DNA from: UBA4644 sp964646225
GTDB lineage: Bacteria > Bacillota > Clostridia > Oscillospirales > Butyricicoccaceae
Length of the DNA stretch: 17,646 nt
NCBI GenBank assembly: GCA_964646225.1
Contig: CAZYAD010000029.1
Coordinates: forward strand, 1 to 17,646
Reading direction: 5' to 3'
Positions 1 to 7,963 of the stretch are shown here, piece after piece. Numbering within the stretch: the first letter of the stretch is position 1; each line of letters opens with the position of its first letter. The notes beneath the pieces are model-generated. The model did no database searches, was not told where the DNA came from, and saw nothing but the letters and a program-made list of their open reading frames with translations. Made by a program: the position numbers and the translations under genes.

Positions 1-194
1 CCTATAAGTGCGACGAGTACGGCAACTGCTGGTACAAGGGCACCATGCGCAACTTTAACCCCGTCATGGCTACCGCTGCCGACACCGTCATCGCCGAGTG
101 CGAGTATCTGGTGCCCGTGGGCGAGATCGAGCCTGAGAATGTGCATACCTTCGGTATGTGCGTCAACTATATCGTGGAAGGAGAGAGAAAATAA
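1..194 (+). CDS. CoA-transferase subunit A, C-terminal end (partial)
   Basis: This is the last 63 codons of a gene entering from the left edge, read in the frame starting at base 3 and ending at TAA 192-194. The visible tail contains ARNFNP-like (MRNFNPVMA), AADTVIAE, VPVGEIEPENVHT and a closing VNYIVEG segment. This is the typical C-terminus of the alpha subunit of two-subunit 3-oxoacid/acetoacetate CoA-transferases (AtoD, CtfA, ScoA). These enzymes move CoA between short-chain acyl-CoA and a free acid such as acetoacetate, butyrate or acetate in the cytoplasm. The stop overlaps the start of the subunit B gene (TAATG), as expected for translationally coupled subunits. The common HTPGI.VD motif reads HTFGMCVN here, so this is a divergent member and the exact substrates are open. 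Confidence 0.85.
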   Translation, partial: YKCDEYGNCWYKGTMRNFNPVMATAADTVIAECEYLVPVGEIEPENVHTFGMCVNYIVEGERK

Positions 195-862
195 TGGAAA
201 AGTCCGAGATCAAAGGCTTTATTGCCAAGCGCTGCGCCAAGGAACTGAAGGACGGCGACGTGGTTAACCTGGGTATCGGCCTGCCCACCCTCATTCCTCA
301 CTATATGCCCGAAGGCGTTGAACTGATTATTCACGCTGAGCTGGGTATCGTCTCTGCCGGTGATCCTCCCCAGGAGGGCGACGCCAATTATGCTCCCTAC
401 CATGTGGTGGATGCCGGCGGCAGCCCCGCTTCTGTGGCTTACGGCGGCGGTTTCATTGATTCCGCTACCAACTTCGGCCTGATTCGCGGCGGCCATGTGG
501 ATGCCTGCTTCTTGGGCGCCCTGGAGGTCGATGCTCAGGGTAACCTGGCCAACTGGATCATCCCCGGCAAGAAGATGCCCGGCATGGGCGGTGCTATGGA
601 TCTGTGCGTTGGCGCCAAGCATTGCATCGTGTGCATGGAGCACACTGCCAAGGGCAATCCCAAGATCTTTGAGAAGTGCCGCCTGCCTCTGACCGCTTCC
701 CACTGCGTGAATAAGATCATCACCGAAATGTGCGTTCTGGAGGTCACTCCCGAGGGCCTGCTGATGACCGAGATCAACCCCGAGTTCACTGTGGAGCAGG
801 TTCAGGCCGCTACCGCCGCTCCCATCAAGGTCGCTGAGAACCTGAAGAGCATGATCGACTGA
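194..862 (+). CDS. 3-oxoacid/acetoacetate-type CoA-transferase subunit B (CtfB/AtoA-like)
   Basis: This 222-residue protein has the usual length for the beta subunit of a two-subunit CoA-transferase. The ATG at 194 is chosen because it overlaps the upstream stop (TAATG) and follows a GGAAGGAGAG ribosome site. An in-frame upstream start at 158 would run far into subunit A. Family blocks seen are VNLGIGLPT (residues 24-32), LIRGGHVD, LGALEVD, GNLANWIIPGK, GMGGAMDL, MEHTAKG, LPLTA and GLLMTEINPE. The catalytic glutamate, normally in a SENG motif, is E49 in the sequence HAELGIV. The Glu is kept but Ser and Asn are replaced. Its likely role is exchange of CoA between acyl-CoA and short-chain acids in butyrate or amino-acid fermentation. 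The substrate cannot be read from the sequence, so no gene symbol is given. Confidence 0.88.
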   Translation: MEKSEIKGFIAKRCAKELKDGDVVNLGIGLPTLIPHYMPEGVELIIHAELGIVSAGDPPQEGDANYAPYHVVDAGGSPASVAYGGGFIDSATNFGLIRGGHVDACFLGALEVDAQGNLANWIIPGKKMPGMGGAMDLCVGAKHCIVCMEHTAKGNPKIFEKCRLPLTASHCVNKIITEMCVLEVTPEGLLMTEINPEFTVEQVQAATAAPIKVAENLKSMID

Positions 863-887
863 TCCTACCGCGTTGGTATGATAAAAG

Positions 888-922
888 AAGCGCTGCCCGA
901 CCAGAAGTCGGGCAGCGCTTTT
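888..922 (+). terminator. Rho-independent terminator after the CoA-transferase genes
   Basis: A 14-bp perfect stem (888-901 with 907-920) closes a 5-base loop and is followed by TTTT. It begins 26 bases after the subunit B stop, so it ends the CoA-transferase transcript. Confidence 0.9.
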
Positions 923-1013
923 GCTTTGTCCAAAAGGGTAAGCTGACCCGTTGTCAGCATTGCTTATCCGGTAGATTTTAGTCGGATTCGGTGTGCGTAT
1001 GGGCCCAAAACCG

Positions 1014-1214
1014 CTATTTCAGGTCCAGCTCCGGCGGGATGTCCAATTCGTCAGAGACATATTTTCCGTTTTTCTTCCGCTGGCGGACACATTCGGTGAG
1101 CAGATACTCGATCTGCCCGTTCACAGAGCGAAAGTCATCCTCTGCCCAGGCGGCAATGGCCGCGTACAGCTTAGGACTCAGCCGCAGTGGCACCTGCTTT
1201 TTACTATCAGCCAT
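1014..1214 (-). CDS. Small ribbon-helix-helix (Arc-like) DNA-binding protein
   Basis: This 66-residue protein starts at the ATG at 1214. A GTG at 1223 would add MVV and abut the upstream stop, but it is a weaker choice. The beginning (QVPLRLSPKLYAAIAAWAED, residues 7-26) fits the beta strand and first helix of an Arc/MetJ ribbon-helix-helix domain. SVNGQIEYLLTECVRQR then fits the second helix, including the usual S-x-N-x-x-I pattern. Such proteins dimerise and bind short DNA repeats in the major groove. The C-terminal tail is charged and probably disordered. The gene sits 9 bases after the SPFH gene, so the two are almost certainly co-transcribed. Autoregulation through the inverted repeats at the shared promoter is an inference, as is any influence on the SPFH protein. 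Confidence 0.8.
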   Translation of the reverse strand: MADSKKQVPLRLSPKLYAAIAAWAEDDFRSVNGQIEYLLTECVRQRKKNGKYVSDELDIPPELDLK

Positions 1215-1223
1215 GACAACCAC

Positions 1224-2249
1224 TTAATACAGGCTGCCGGTGTTGACGATGGGCTGAGCATCCCGGTTGCCGCACAGCACCACCAGCAGGTTGGAGACCA
1301 TGGCCGCCTTGCGTTCCTCGTCCAGCTGCACCAGATCGTCCTCCTTCAGACGCTCCAGTGCCATCTGCACCATGCCCACGGCTCCCTCCACGATCATCTT
1401 GCGGGCATCAATGACGGCAGAGGCCTGCTGCCGCTGGAGCATCACCGCCGCGATCTCCGGAGCATAGGCCAGATAGGTGATGCGGGCCTCCAGAATTTCC
1501 AGCCCGGCCTCGGCCACTCGGATCTGAATTTCGTCCCGGATGCGCCCGGCCACCACCTCGCTGGAGCCCCGCAGACTGCCGTCGTCGGCGTGACCGTCGC
1601 CGGTGGTGTCCACATTGGGGGCCACATCATAGGGGTAGATGCGCACCACATTGCGCAGGGCGCTGTCACACTGGAGGGACAGATATTCCTTGTAATTGTC
1701 CACATGGAACACCGCCTTTGCGGTATCGGTGACCCGCCACATGACGGCGATGCCGATCTCCACCGGGTTGCCCAGACAGTCGTTGATCTTCTGCCGGGCG
1801 TTGTTCAGAGTCATGATCTTCAGCGAGAGCTTCTTGTCGGTCAGCTCCAGCGACACCCCGCTGGTACCGGGATGGAGAGCGACGGCCTTGGCCCCACTGT
1901 CCACATCCCCACTCTGGTTCAGGCGGGTCTTTGCAGCAGGATTGACGGCGGTGCAGAAGGGATTCACCCAGTAAAAGCCCTCGCCCTTCAGAGTGCCTAC
2001 ATATTTGCCGAACAGGGTGAGCACCAGCGCCTCCTGAGGCTTCAGCACCTTGAGACCCAGCAGCAAAATCCACCCCAGCGCCAGCCAGGTCACCGTCACT
2101 GCCATGGCGGGGATAAAGGCCAGACCGGGCAGCAGGTAGCTGAAGCTGATCAGGGCGATCAGCGCCCCAATCGCCGCCAGATAGCCCAAAATCACCAGCA
2201 GCAAAACAGCCATGCCGCTTTTCCGTTTTTCCAGTACGATCTCCTTCAT
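1224..2249 (-). CDS. SPFH/Band 7 domain membrane protein (slipin/stomatin-like)
   Basis: This 341-residue protein has a short basic N-terminus, two adjacent hydrophobic segments (about residues 13-36 and 41-67) forming a membrane hairpin or anchor, and then an SPFH domain (about 70-290). Characteristic stretches are VLKPQEALVLTLFGKYVGT, GFYWVNPF, a central VMWRVTDTAKAVFHVDNY, and LEILEARITYLAYAPEIAAVM. A helical QRQQASAVIDARKMIVEGA segment follows, typical of the coiled region after the domain. SPFH proteins oligomerise at the membrane and organise membrane microdomains or protease partners. No specific activity can be assigned here. The start is supported by a GAGGAG site 10 bases upstream. 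The gene follows a strong promoter and is followed directly by the ribbon-helix-helix gene. Confidence 0.88.
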   Translation of the reverse strand: MKEIVLEKRKSGMAVLLLVILGYLAAIGALIALISFSYLLPGLAFIPAMAVTVTWLALGWILLLGLKVLKPQEALVLTLFGKYVGTLKGEGFYWVNPFCTAVNPAAKTRLNQSGDVDSGAKAVALHPGTSGVSLELTDKKLSLKIMTLNNARQKINDCLGNPVEIGIAVMWRVTDTAKAVFHVDNYKEYLSLQCDSALRNVVRIYPYDVAPNVDTTGDGHADDGSLRGSSEVVAGRIRDEIQIRVAEAGLEILEARITYLAYAPEIAAVMLQRQQASAVIDARKMIVEGAVGMVQMALERLKEDDLVQLDEERKAAMVSNLLVVLCGNRDAQPIVNTGSLY

Positions 2250-2273
2250 AGAAGCAGTTCTCCTCTCAAATTA

Positions 2274-2315
2274 CTATGATATCAAAATAATATCATCATA
2301 GAGCGTCGCTGTCAA
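2274..2315 (-). promoter_or_regulatory. Sigma-A-type promoter with overlapping inverted repeats for the SPFH/RHH unit
   Basis: On the minus strand a perfect TTGACA (2315-2310) lies 17 bases before TATTAT (2292-2287). The -10 box is covered by two overlapping inverted repeats: CTATGAT/ATCATAG (2274-2280 with 2295-2301) and ATGATAT/ATATCAT (2276-2282 with 2290-2296). The layout fits an operator that would block RNA polymerase. The downstream RHH protein is the obvious candidate ligand, by inference. Confidence 0.75.
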
Positions 2316-2333
2316 GAAAAAGATTTCGGCCAC

Positions 2334-2377
2334 AAAAAAACGGCCTGCGGCACTTCATTCAGAGCCGCGGGCCGTTT
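2334..2377 (-). terminator. Rho-independent terminator ending the glycine cleavage operon
   Basis: A 14-bp stem with one G-U pair (2377-2364 with 2351-2338) is followed on the minus strand by a run of seven or more T residues. It starts 14 bases after the lpdA stop. Confidence 0.92.
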
Positions 2378-2391
2378 CGGGTCGCTTCGGG

Positions 2392-3777
2392 TTATTTATT
2401 CAGCTTTTCCACCAGATCCTCCAGCGCCTCGGAGAGGCACTCCTCAAAGGTGGGATGGGGCCGCATGGCGGCCAGCAGCTGCTCTGCGGTCATCTCGTTG
2501 GCGATGGCCTGCGCCAGCTGCGAGATCATATCGGTAGCGTGCTCGCACATCAGCTGTGCGCCCAGCAGACGGTGGCTCTCGGCGTGGGCCACCACCTTCA
2601 TAAAGGCACGGTCACCCTCCATGATCACCGTCTTGGCGTTGCCAAACAGGGTGCATTTGCCTGCCTTGGCGGGGATGCCCTGTGTCTTGCACTCAGCATC
2701 GGTCAGACCCACCACGGCGATCTCGGGCCGACTGTAAATGCAGCTGGGCACCACGCTCTGACTCACATGATTCTCCACACCGCACAGCAGCTCCACACAG
2801 GCCGTGCCCTGAGCCGACGCCACATGGGCCAGCTGGATACGGGAGGACACATCGCCGATGGCGTACACTCCGGGGATGGAGGTTCGGTACTGCTCATCCA
2901 CGCGGATGGATTTGCCGTTCATCTCTGGCTGGCAGTCGGGGGCAAACAGCCCCTCCAGATAGGGGCGGCGGCCGATGGCGCACAGCACCACCTCGCCTTC
3001 AGCGCGGCCGGGGACATCCTTGGTGACGAAATTGACAGCTCCGGCACCCTCGGCCGTGGACTCTACATTCTGCACCATGGAGTTCAGGTGGAGCTTCACG
3101 CCCCGCTTTTTCAGGATCTGTGCCAGGTTCTGGCCCAGTTCACGGTCCATGGTGGGCAGCAGCCGATCCATACCCTCGATGATGGTGACCTCACAGCCAA
3201 GGTCGTTGTAGAAGGTGGCAAATTCCACACCGATGACGCCGCCGCCGATGATGACAATGGAGCGATACAGGTGGTCGCAGCCCTCCAACAGCTCGTCAGA
3301 GGTCAGCACCTGGGGCAGAGACAGCCCGGGGATGGGCGGACGGGCCGGAACTGAGCCGGTGGCGGCCAGAATGTGCTCACAAGTGTACTCCTTCGTTCCG
3401 ACCCCGTCGGTCACAGAGACGCGACCGGTACCCAGAATGGTGCCGGTGCCCCGGAGAAGGTCGATCTTGGCGCTTTTGAACATCCCCTCGATGCCGGAGG
3501 AAAGCTTCTCCGAAACTGCCCGCTTGTGGGCAAAAATGGCGTTCATATCCACCTGGATGCCGTCGGCAGTGACACCGGCGTGGGCTCCGGTGTGGATGTC
3601 ATGATAGATCTGAGAGGAGTGCAGCAGCGTCTTGGTGGGGACACAGCCCCGATTCAGGCAGGTGCCGCCGGCCTGACGATTTTCCACAACGGCTACCTTC
3701 ATGCCCAGCTTTGCGGCACGCAGCGCAGCCACATAGCCGCCGGGCCCGGCACCGATGACGATCAGTTGATAATCCAT
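2392..3777 (-). CDS. lpdA: Dihydrolipoyl dehydrogenase (L-protein/E3)
   Basis: This 461-residue flavoprotein has the normal length for the family. It reoxidises the dihydrolipoyl arm of GcvH with NAD+, closing the glycine cleavage cycle in the cytoplasm. Visible motifs are the FAD-binding GAGPGGYVAA (residues 9-18), the redox disulfide in GGTCLNRGC (C40 and C45), the NAD-binding GGGVIGVEFA (about 178-187), the second FAD motif YAIGDVSS (about 305-312), and the active-site HPTFEE (H441 with E446) of the dimer partner. Start is ATG 3777 with AGGAG in the preceding lplA end, three bases after the lplA stop. Its place at the end of the gcv operon makes it the dedicated L-protein. A shared role with other lipoyl complexes cannot be excluded. 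Its own terminator follows. Confidence 0.96.
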   Translation of the reverse strand: MDYQLIVIGAGPGGYVAALRAAKLGMKVAVVENRQAGGTCLNRGCVPTKTLLHSSQIYHDIHTGAHAGVTADGIQVDMNAIFAHKRAVSEKLSSGIEGMFKSAKIDLLRGTGTILGTGRVSVTDGVGTKEYTCEHILAATGSVPARPPIPGLSLPQVLTSDELLEGCDHLYRSIVIIGGGVIGVEFATFYNDLGCEVTIIEGMDRLLPTMDRELGQNLAQILKKRGVKLHLNSMVQNVESTAEGAGAVNFVTKDVPGRAEGEVVLCAIGRRPYLEGLFAPDCQPEMNGKSIRVDEQYRTSIPGVYAIGDVSSRIQLAHVASAQGTACVELLCGVENHVSQSVVPSCIYSRPEIAVVGLTDAECKTQGIPAKAGKCTLFGNAKTVIMEGDRAFMKVVAHAESHRLLGAQLMCEHATDMISQLAQAIANEMTAEQLLAAMRPHPTFEECLSEALEDLVEKLNK

Positions 3778-3780
3778 AGC

Positions 3781-4767
3781 TTAAAGCTCCTGTTCTGCCA
3801 GCATCCTGGAAAGCTCGTCCCGGATGTCCGGCGGGATGTTGGCGGAGTCCAGCCCCGCCTGTAATTCGGGAAGGGAGAACCTGCGGCCCTCCAGACCCTG
3901 CCGAAGCTGGGCGGCCAGCTCCCACTCCATGGCGTCGGTAAAGACACCGGCCTGAGTCACCAGCCCCTGCTCCACCAGCAGCTCCAGCCGCACCGTGCCC
4001 CAGGCAAAGGTACGCTCCATAGTCACATTGGCCGGCACATTGGCCCCAAAGCGCCACTCCCGGCTGGCATAGGTCTCCCGCAGAGCGGCCACACGGGCCT
4101 CCAGCTCCGGTGAAAAGACAAAGGGCTGCACCTCTGCGCCATAGACCTGCCCGGCGGCCAGCGCCAGCTGGCGGGACATGGCCTCCACCGTCAGGCCGGG
4201 GGCATATTCGCTGAGATTGACCACCCGCGACCGCACCGATGCCACGCCCTTAGCCTCCAGCTTGGCCTTCGGGGGAGAAAGATACCGGTCCAGCTTGTCC
4301 AGGTCGGCGTTTAGCAGCAGCGTGCCGTGATGATAGGCTCGGCTTCCACTCTTATAAAAGGCGCTGCCGGAGAATTTATGCTCCTCCACCGTCAGGTCGT
4401 TGCGGCCCGAGGGCTGGGCGGGGATGCCAAAGGCCCGGCAGGCCCGGCAGATGATGTCCAGCTGGCGGGGAATGTCAAAATCCTCCCGGGGCAGCAGCAG
4501 GGTAAAGTTCAGGTTGCCCAGGTCGTGGAACACCGCACCGCCACCCGAAAGCCGCCGGGCAAGCCGTCCGCCCTCCGCTTCCAGCAGAGAGAGGCGGCAC
4601 TCCCGAAAGGCGTTCTGGTTGCGCCCGATGACCACCGTGTTCTGATTTTGCCATAAATACAGGATCAGGCCGTCCTCCGGCCCGTTTTCCAGCAAAATCT
4701 GCTCCCGGGCCAGATTCTCGAAGGGATCTGACCCGGAAGCGGAAAAGAGGTATAGGGAACGGATCAT
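3781..4767 (-). CDS. lplA: Lipoate-protein ligase A
   Basis: This 328-residue enzyme attaches lipoate to a protein lysine using ATP, through lipoyl-AMP. Signature blocks are RRLSGGGAVFHDLGNLNF (residues 71-88), GRNDL (121-125), the catalytic-lysine region EEHKFSGSA (K131) and HHGTLL (146-151). The C-terminal part (about 240-328) matches the small accessory domain of two-domain LplA proteins. The ATG overlaps the gcvPB stop by four bases (ATGA), so translation is probably coupled. In this operon its natural substrate is GcvH K63. No lipA or lipB is visible here, so the organism may scavenge lipoate, but genes outside the window cannot be judged. Confidence 0.93.
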   Translation of the reverse strand: MIRSLYLFSASGSDPFENLAREQILLENGPEDGLILYLWQNQNTVVIGRNQNAFRECRLSLLEAEGGRLARRLSGGGAVFHDLGNLNFTLLLPREDFDIPRQLDIICRACRAFGIPAQPSGRNDLTVEEHKFSGSAFYKSGSRAYHHGTLLLNADLDKLDRYLSPPKAKLEAKGVASVRSRVVNLSEYAPGLTVEAMSRQLALAAGQVYGAEVQPFVFSPELEARVAALRETYASREWRFGANVPANVTMERTFAWGTVRLELLVEQGLVTQAGVFTDAMEWELAAQLRQGLEGRRFSLPELQAGLDSANIPPDIRDELSRMLAEQEL

Positions 4768-6170
4768 GCCTTTGTCCAGCGCACGATGGGCGTGCGGGCA
4801 GCCCGCACCTCGTCGGGACGGGCGATCTGGGCATGATGGGGCGCTGCGTGCATATACTCGGGGTCGCTGTAGCCCATGTCATACAGCTTGCGGAAGATGG
4901 CCGCGGCCTCGTCCAGGGTATCCCGGCTCTCGGTCTCGGTGGGCTCCAGCATCAGCGCCTCGTGGACGATCAGGGGGAAATACATCGTGGGGGGATGCAT
5001 CCCGTTGTCGATGAGGGTCTTGGCCACATCCAGCGCGGAAACGCCAGTCTCCTTTTTGAAGCGGGCCAGATCCAGCACGAACTCGTGCATACAGATGCGG
5101 TCAAAGGCCGGGTCAAAGGTGCCTTTGATCTTTTCCTGCAAATAGTTGGCGTTGAGCACGGCGTTCTGGGCCGCCTCGGTGATGCCTGCGCGGCCCAGCG
5201 TCAGCAGATAGGCCAGCGCCTTGACTACCACCAGGAAGTTACCGGCAAAGGAACGCACCTGGATGCTGCCCTCGCCCTCCATCAGGGCGGACTTGGGCAG
5301 GAAAGGCTTGAGGAAGGCCTTGCAGCCAACGGCACCCGCGCCGGGGCCGCCGCCGCCGTGAGGCGTGGCAAAGGTCTTGTGCAGGTTGGAGTGGATGCAG
5401 TCAAAGCCCATGTCGCCGGGACGCACCACGCCCATGACAGCGTTCAGGTTGGCACCGTCATAGTAGCAGAGGCCGCCGGCCTCATGTACCAGACGGGTGA
5501 TCTCCAGAATATTTTCATCAAAAATGCCCACCGTGTTGGGGTTGGTCAGCATCAAACCTGCGGTGTCGGGGCCAAGCACGGCCTTCAGCGCCTCCAGATC
5601 CACGCAGCCGTTGGGGGCCGAGGGGATGTTCACCACCTGATAGCCGCACATGCTGGCGGTAGCAGGGTTGGTGCCGTGGGCAGAATCGGGGACGATGATC
5701 TTGGTGCGCTGTGCGCCCTCGCCCCGGGAATCGTGATACTGCTTGATGAGCAGCACGCCGGTGAACTCGCCGTGCGCGCCGGCAGAGGGCTGGAAAGTGC
5801 AGTCATCCATACCGAAGATCTCGCACAGATAGTCTCTGGCAGTGTCCAGCGCCTCCTGACAGCCGCGGACGGTCTCGACGGGAGCCAGGGGATGCACGCC
5901 GGTAAAGCCCGGCAGCGCAGCCATTTCCTCGTCAATGCGGGGATTGTATTTCATGGTGCAGGAACCCAGGGGATAGAAGCCGCAGTTGACACCGTGGACC
6001 CGCTGACACAGCTCGGTATAGTGGCGGGAAATGTCCATTTCGGCCATCTCGGGCAGCGCAGGCGCAGCCTGACGCTCCATGCCGGCGGGCAGCACCGTCT
6101 CAGGCACATCGCAGGCAGGCAGGATGGAACAGCCGCGACCGGGGACGCTCTTTTCAAAAATCAGCTTCAT
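4764..6170 (-). CDS. gcvPB: Glycine dehydrogenase (decarboxylating) subunit 2
   Basis: This is the PLP-bearing half of the split P-protein, 468 residues. With GcvPA it decarboxylates glycine and passes the aminomethyl group to lipoyl-GcvH. The start is the ATG at 6170 (MKLIFEKS). It overlaps the gcvPA stop as ATGA and has AAGGAGG 10 bases upstream, inside gcvPA. A longer in-frame reading begins at 6245 but its first 25 residues are low-complexity and overlap gcvPA. Motifs seen are FYPLGSCTMKYNP, FQPSAGAHGE, VPDSAHGTNPATA, NPNTVGIFD, YYDGANLNA and the PLP lysine K265 in SNLHKTFATPHGGGGPG. These are the classic residues of the family and none is missing. Confidence 0.96.
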   Translation of the reverse strand: MKLIFEKSVPGRGCSILPACDVPETVLPAGMERQAAPALPEMAEMDISRHYTELCQRVHGVNCGFYPLGSCTMKYNPRIDEEMAALPGFTGVHPLAPVETVRGCQEALDTARDYLCEIFGMDDCTFQPSAGAHGEFTGVLLIKQYHDSRGEGAQRTKIIVPDSAHGTNPATASMCGYQVVNIPSAPNGCVDLEALKAVLGPDTAGLMLTNPNTVGIFDENILEITRLVHEAGGLCYYDGANLNAVMGVVRPGDMGFDCIHSNLHKTFATPHGGGGPGAGAVGCKAFLKPFLPKSALMEGEGSIQVRSFAGNFLVVVKALAYLLTLGRAGITEAAQNAVLNANYLQEKIKGTFDPAFDRICMHEFVLDLARFKKETGVSALDVAKTLIDNGMHPPTMYFPLIVHEALMLEPTETESRDTLDEAAAIFRKLYDMGYSDPEYMHAAPHHAQIARPDEVRAARTPIVRWTKA

Positions 6171-7483
6171 TTTGCCAGCACCTCCTTCACGATGGCGACG
6201 GCCTCGTCCAGCTGTGCGCGGGAGACCTTTTCGGTGGCGCACCACAGCACGCCGCCCTCCACCGCCAGACCGCCCAGGATGCCTTTGGCCTGCAGGGCCG
6301 CCAACACTTCCTCCTGACGGGGCAGTACGGTGACAAACTCATGGAAATAGGGACCTTCATATTTCAGGGATACGCCGGGTAGGGCACACAGACCTTCGGC
6401 CAGATAATGGGCCTTGGCCATGCACTGCCGGGCGGCCTCCGCCAGACCGTGGGGGCCCATCACCGACAGGTACAGACCGGCGGTCAGAGCGCACAGCGCC
6501 TGGTTGGAGCAGATATTGGAGCTGGCCTTTTCCCGGCGGATGTGCTGCTCACGGGCCTGCAGGGACAGGACATAAGCCCGCTCGCCCTTGGCGTCCACAG
6601 TCTCGCCCACGATGCGGCCGGGCAGCTTGCGCATCAGCTTGTTGGTGGTGGCCATATAGCCCAGATAGGGGCCGCCGTAGCTCAGAGGCATACCAAGCGG
6701 CTGACCTTCGCCCACGGCGATGTCAGCCCCGCAGTCCCGGGGCGTCTTGAGGATGCCCAGCGCGATGGGGTTGCAGCCCATGACATACAGGGCTCCGGCC
6801 TCGTGGACAGCCTGGCCCAGCGCCTCGCAATCCTCCAGCTGACCGAAGAAGTTGGGCTGCTGCACATAGAAGGAGGCCACATCGGGGGTGAGCAGCTCCT
6901 TCAGCGCGTCCGGATCGGTCTTGCCGTCCTTGCAGGGCACCACGCGCAGCTCATGCCCGGTGCCGTAGCAGTAGGTACGGACGGTGTTGATGGTGTCGGG
7001 ATGGGCGGCGGCCGAGATCAGGGTCACGGTGCGCTTGCGGTCGCGGCACATGGCAGCGGCCTCTGCGGCGGCGGTGGCGCCGTCATACACCGAGGCGTTG
7101 GAAACATCCATGCCGGTGAGCTCACAGATCATGGTCTGGTACTCAAAGATGGATTGCAGCACGCCCTGGCTCATTTCGGCCTGATAGGGGGTGTAGGCAG
7201 TGAGAAATTCTTCCTTGGCGGGAATGTAGCTGACAATGCTGGGGATCACATGGTCATAAGCCCCCGCGCCCCGCAGGACGGTCCGGAAGACGGTGTTTTT
7301 AGCAGCCATGGCAGAGACGGCACGGCGGGCCTCCAGCTCGCTCATGCCCTCCGGCAGGTTCAGTCCGTTTTCCAGATACATCTCAGCGGGAACATCGCGA
7401 TAAAGCTCCCGATAGTCCTTCAGGCCGATGGCCTCCAGCATCTGCTGCCGCTCCGCCGGTGTGGAGGGCACATAGCTTCCCAT
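6167..7483 (-). CDS. gcvPA: Glycine dehydrogenase (decarboxylating) subunit 1
   Basis: This 438-residue protein is the N-terminal-half homologue of the P-protein and partners GcvPB. It has the usual length for split P-protein subunit 1. Recognisable stretches are YVPSTPAERQQMLEAIG at the N-terminus, FRGAGAYDH-like (LRGAGAYDHVIPS), FLTAYTPYQAEMSQGVLQSIFEYQTMICELTGMDVSNASVYDG, AVGEGQPLG, GGPYLGYMA, LPGRIVGET and REQHIRREKASSNICSNQ. The ATG at 7483 is preceded by AGGAGGG and lies three bases after the gcvH stop. The gene is tightly packed between gcvH and gcvPB, consistent with equal production of the two P subunits. Confidence 0.96.
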   Translation of the reverse strand: MGSYVPSTPAERQQMLEAIGLKDYRELYRDVPAEMYLENGLNLPEGMSELEARRAVSAMAAKNTVFRTVLRGAGAYDHVIPSIVSYIPAKEEFLTAYTPYQAEMSQGVLQSIFEYQTMICELTGMDVSNASVYDGATAAAEAAAMCRDRKRTVTLISAAAHPDTINTVRTYCYGTGHELRVVPCKDGKTDPDALKELLTPDVASFYVQQPNFFGQLEDCEALGQAVHEAGALYVMGCNPIALGILKTPRDCGADIAVGEGQPLGMPLSYGGPYLGYMATTNKLMRKLPGRIVGETVDAKGERAYVLSLQAREQHIRREKASSNICSNQALCALTAGLYLSVMGPHGLAEAARQCMAKAHYLAEGLCALPGVSLKYEGPYFHEFVTVLPRQEEVLAALQAKGILGGLAVEGGVLWCATEKVSRAQLDEAVAIVKEVLAK

Positions 7484-7486
7484 GGC

Positions 7487-7864
7487 TTAGCCCTCCTGCT
7501 GGCAGAAGGTCTCGTAGGCAGCGGCGTCCAGCAGCTCCTCCTGCTCGGTGACGCCCTCCACCTTGATGATCCAGGCACCGTAGGGATCGGCATTCAGAGT
7601 CTCGGGAGCGTCGGCCAGTTCCTCGTTGACGGCAACGATCTTGCCGGAGACGGGGGAAACCAGGTCAGAGACCGCCTTGACGGACTCTACATCGCCAAAG
7701 GCCTCGCTGGCGACGACCTCGTCGCCCTCGGCGGGCAGGTTGATGAACACCACATCGCCCAGCGCGTCCTGAGCAAAGTCGGAAATGCCGATGATGGCGG
7801 TGTCGCCCTCAAACTTGACCCACTCGTGGTCCTTGGAATACTTCAGTTCAGCGGGAAAATTCAT
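7487..7864 (-). CDS. gcvH: Glycine cleavage system H protein
   Basis: This 125-residue lipoyl carrier shuttles the aminomethyl and reduced lipoyl groups between P, T and L proteins. It has LKYSKDHEWVKFEGDTAIIGISDFAQ at the start, LGDVVFINLPAEGD, and the lipoylated lysine K63 in ESVKAVSDLVSPVSG. It ends with LNADPYGAWIIKV, all family hallmarks. Length is normal. ATG 7864 follows a GGAGGT ribosome site. A 114-base gap containing a GC-rich hairpin separates it from the upstream gcvT-glyA gene, unlike the near-zero spacing of the genes that follow. K63 is the expected target of the LplA encoded three genes downstream. Confidence 0.96.
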   Translation of the reverse strand: MNFPAELKYSKDHEWVKFEGDTAIIGISDFAQDALGDVVFINLPAEGDEVVASEAFGDVESVKAVSDLVSPVSGKIVAVNEELADAPETLNADPYGAWIIKVEGVTEQEELLDAAAYETFCQQEG

Positions 7865-7941
7865 GGTAATTACCTCCGAAAATCATAATTTTACAGGGTT
7901 CTGACTCTATGATAAAAGATTTTGCGCGATCAGCAGGGGAG

Positions 7942-7963
7942 GGGGCGGCCCCTTGACCGCCCC
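7942..7963 (-). other. GC-rich intra-operon hairpin between gcvT-glyA and gcvH
   Basis: GGGGCGG (7942-7948) pairs with CCGCCCC (7957-7963) around an 8-base loop, 15 bases after the gcvT-glyA stop. No T-run follows directly on the minus strand, so it is not a standard terminator. It may stabilise the upstream message or lower readthrough. The effect is inferred. Confidence 0.45.

Noticed and set aside
6171..6245. A 25-residue N-terminal extension of GcvPB
   Set aside because: It overlaps gcvPA and is Arg/Gly-rich. The ATG at 6170 has its own AAGGAGG and the usual family start.
4833..6317. A 494-codon plus-strand frame opposite gcvPB, and a similar one at 6407-7888 opposite gcvPA/gcvH
   Set aside because: Both mirror well-identified genes, have His/Gln/Gly-rich translations and lack initiation signals.
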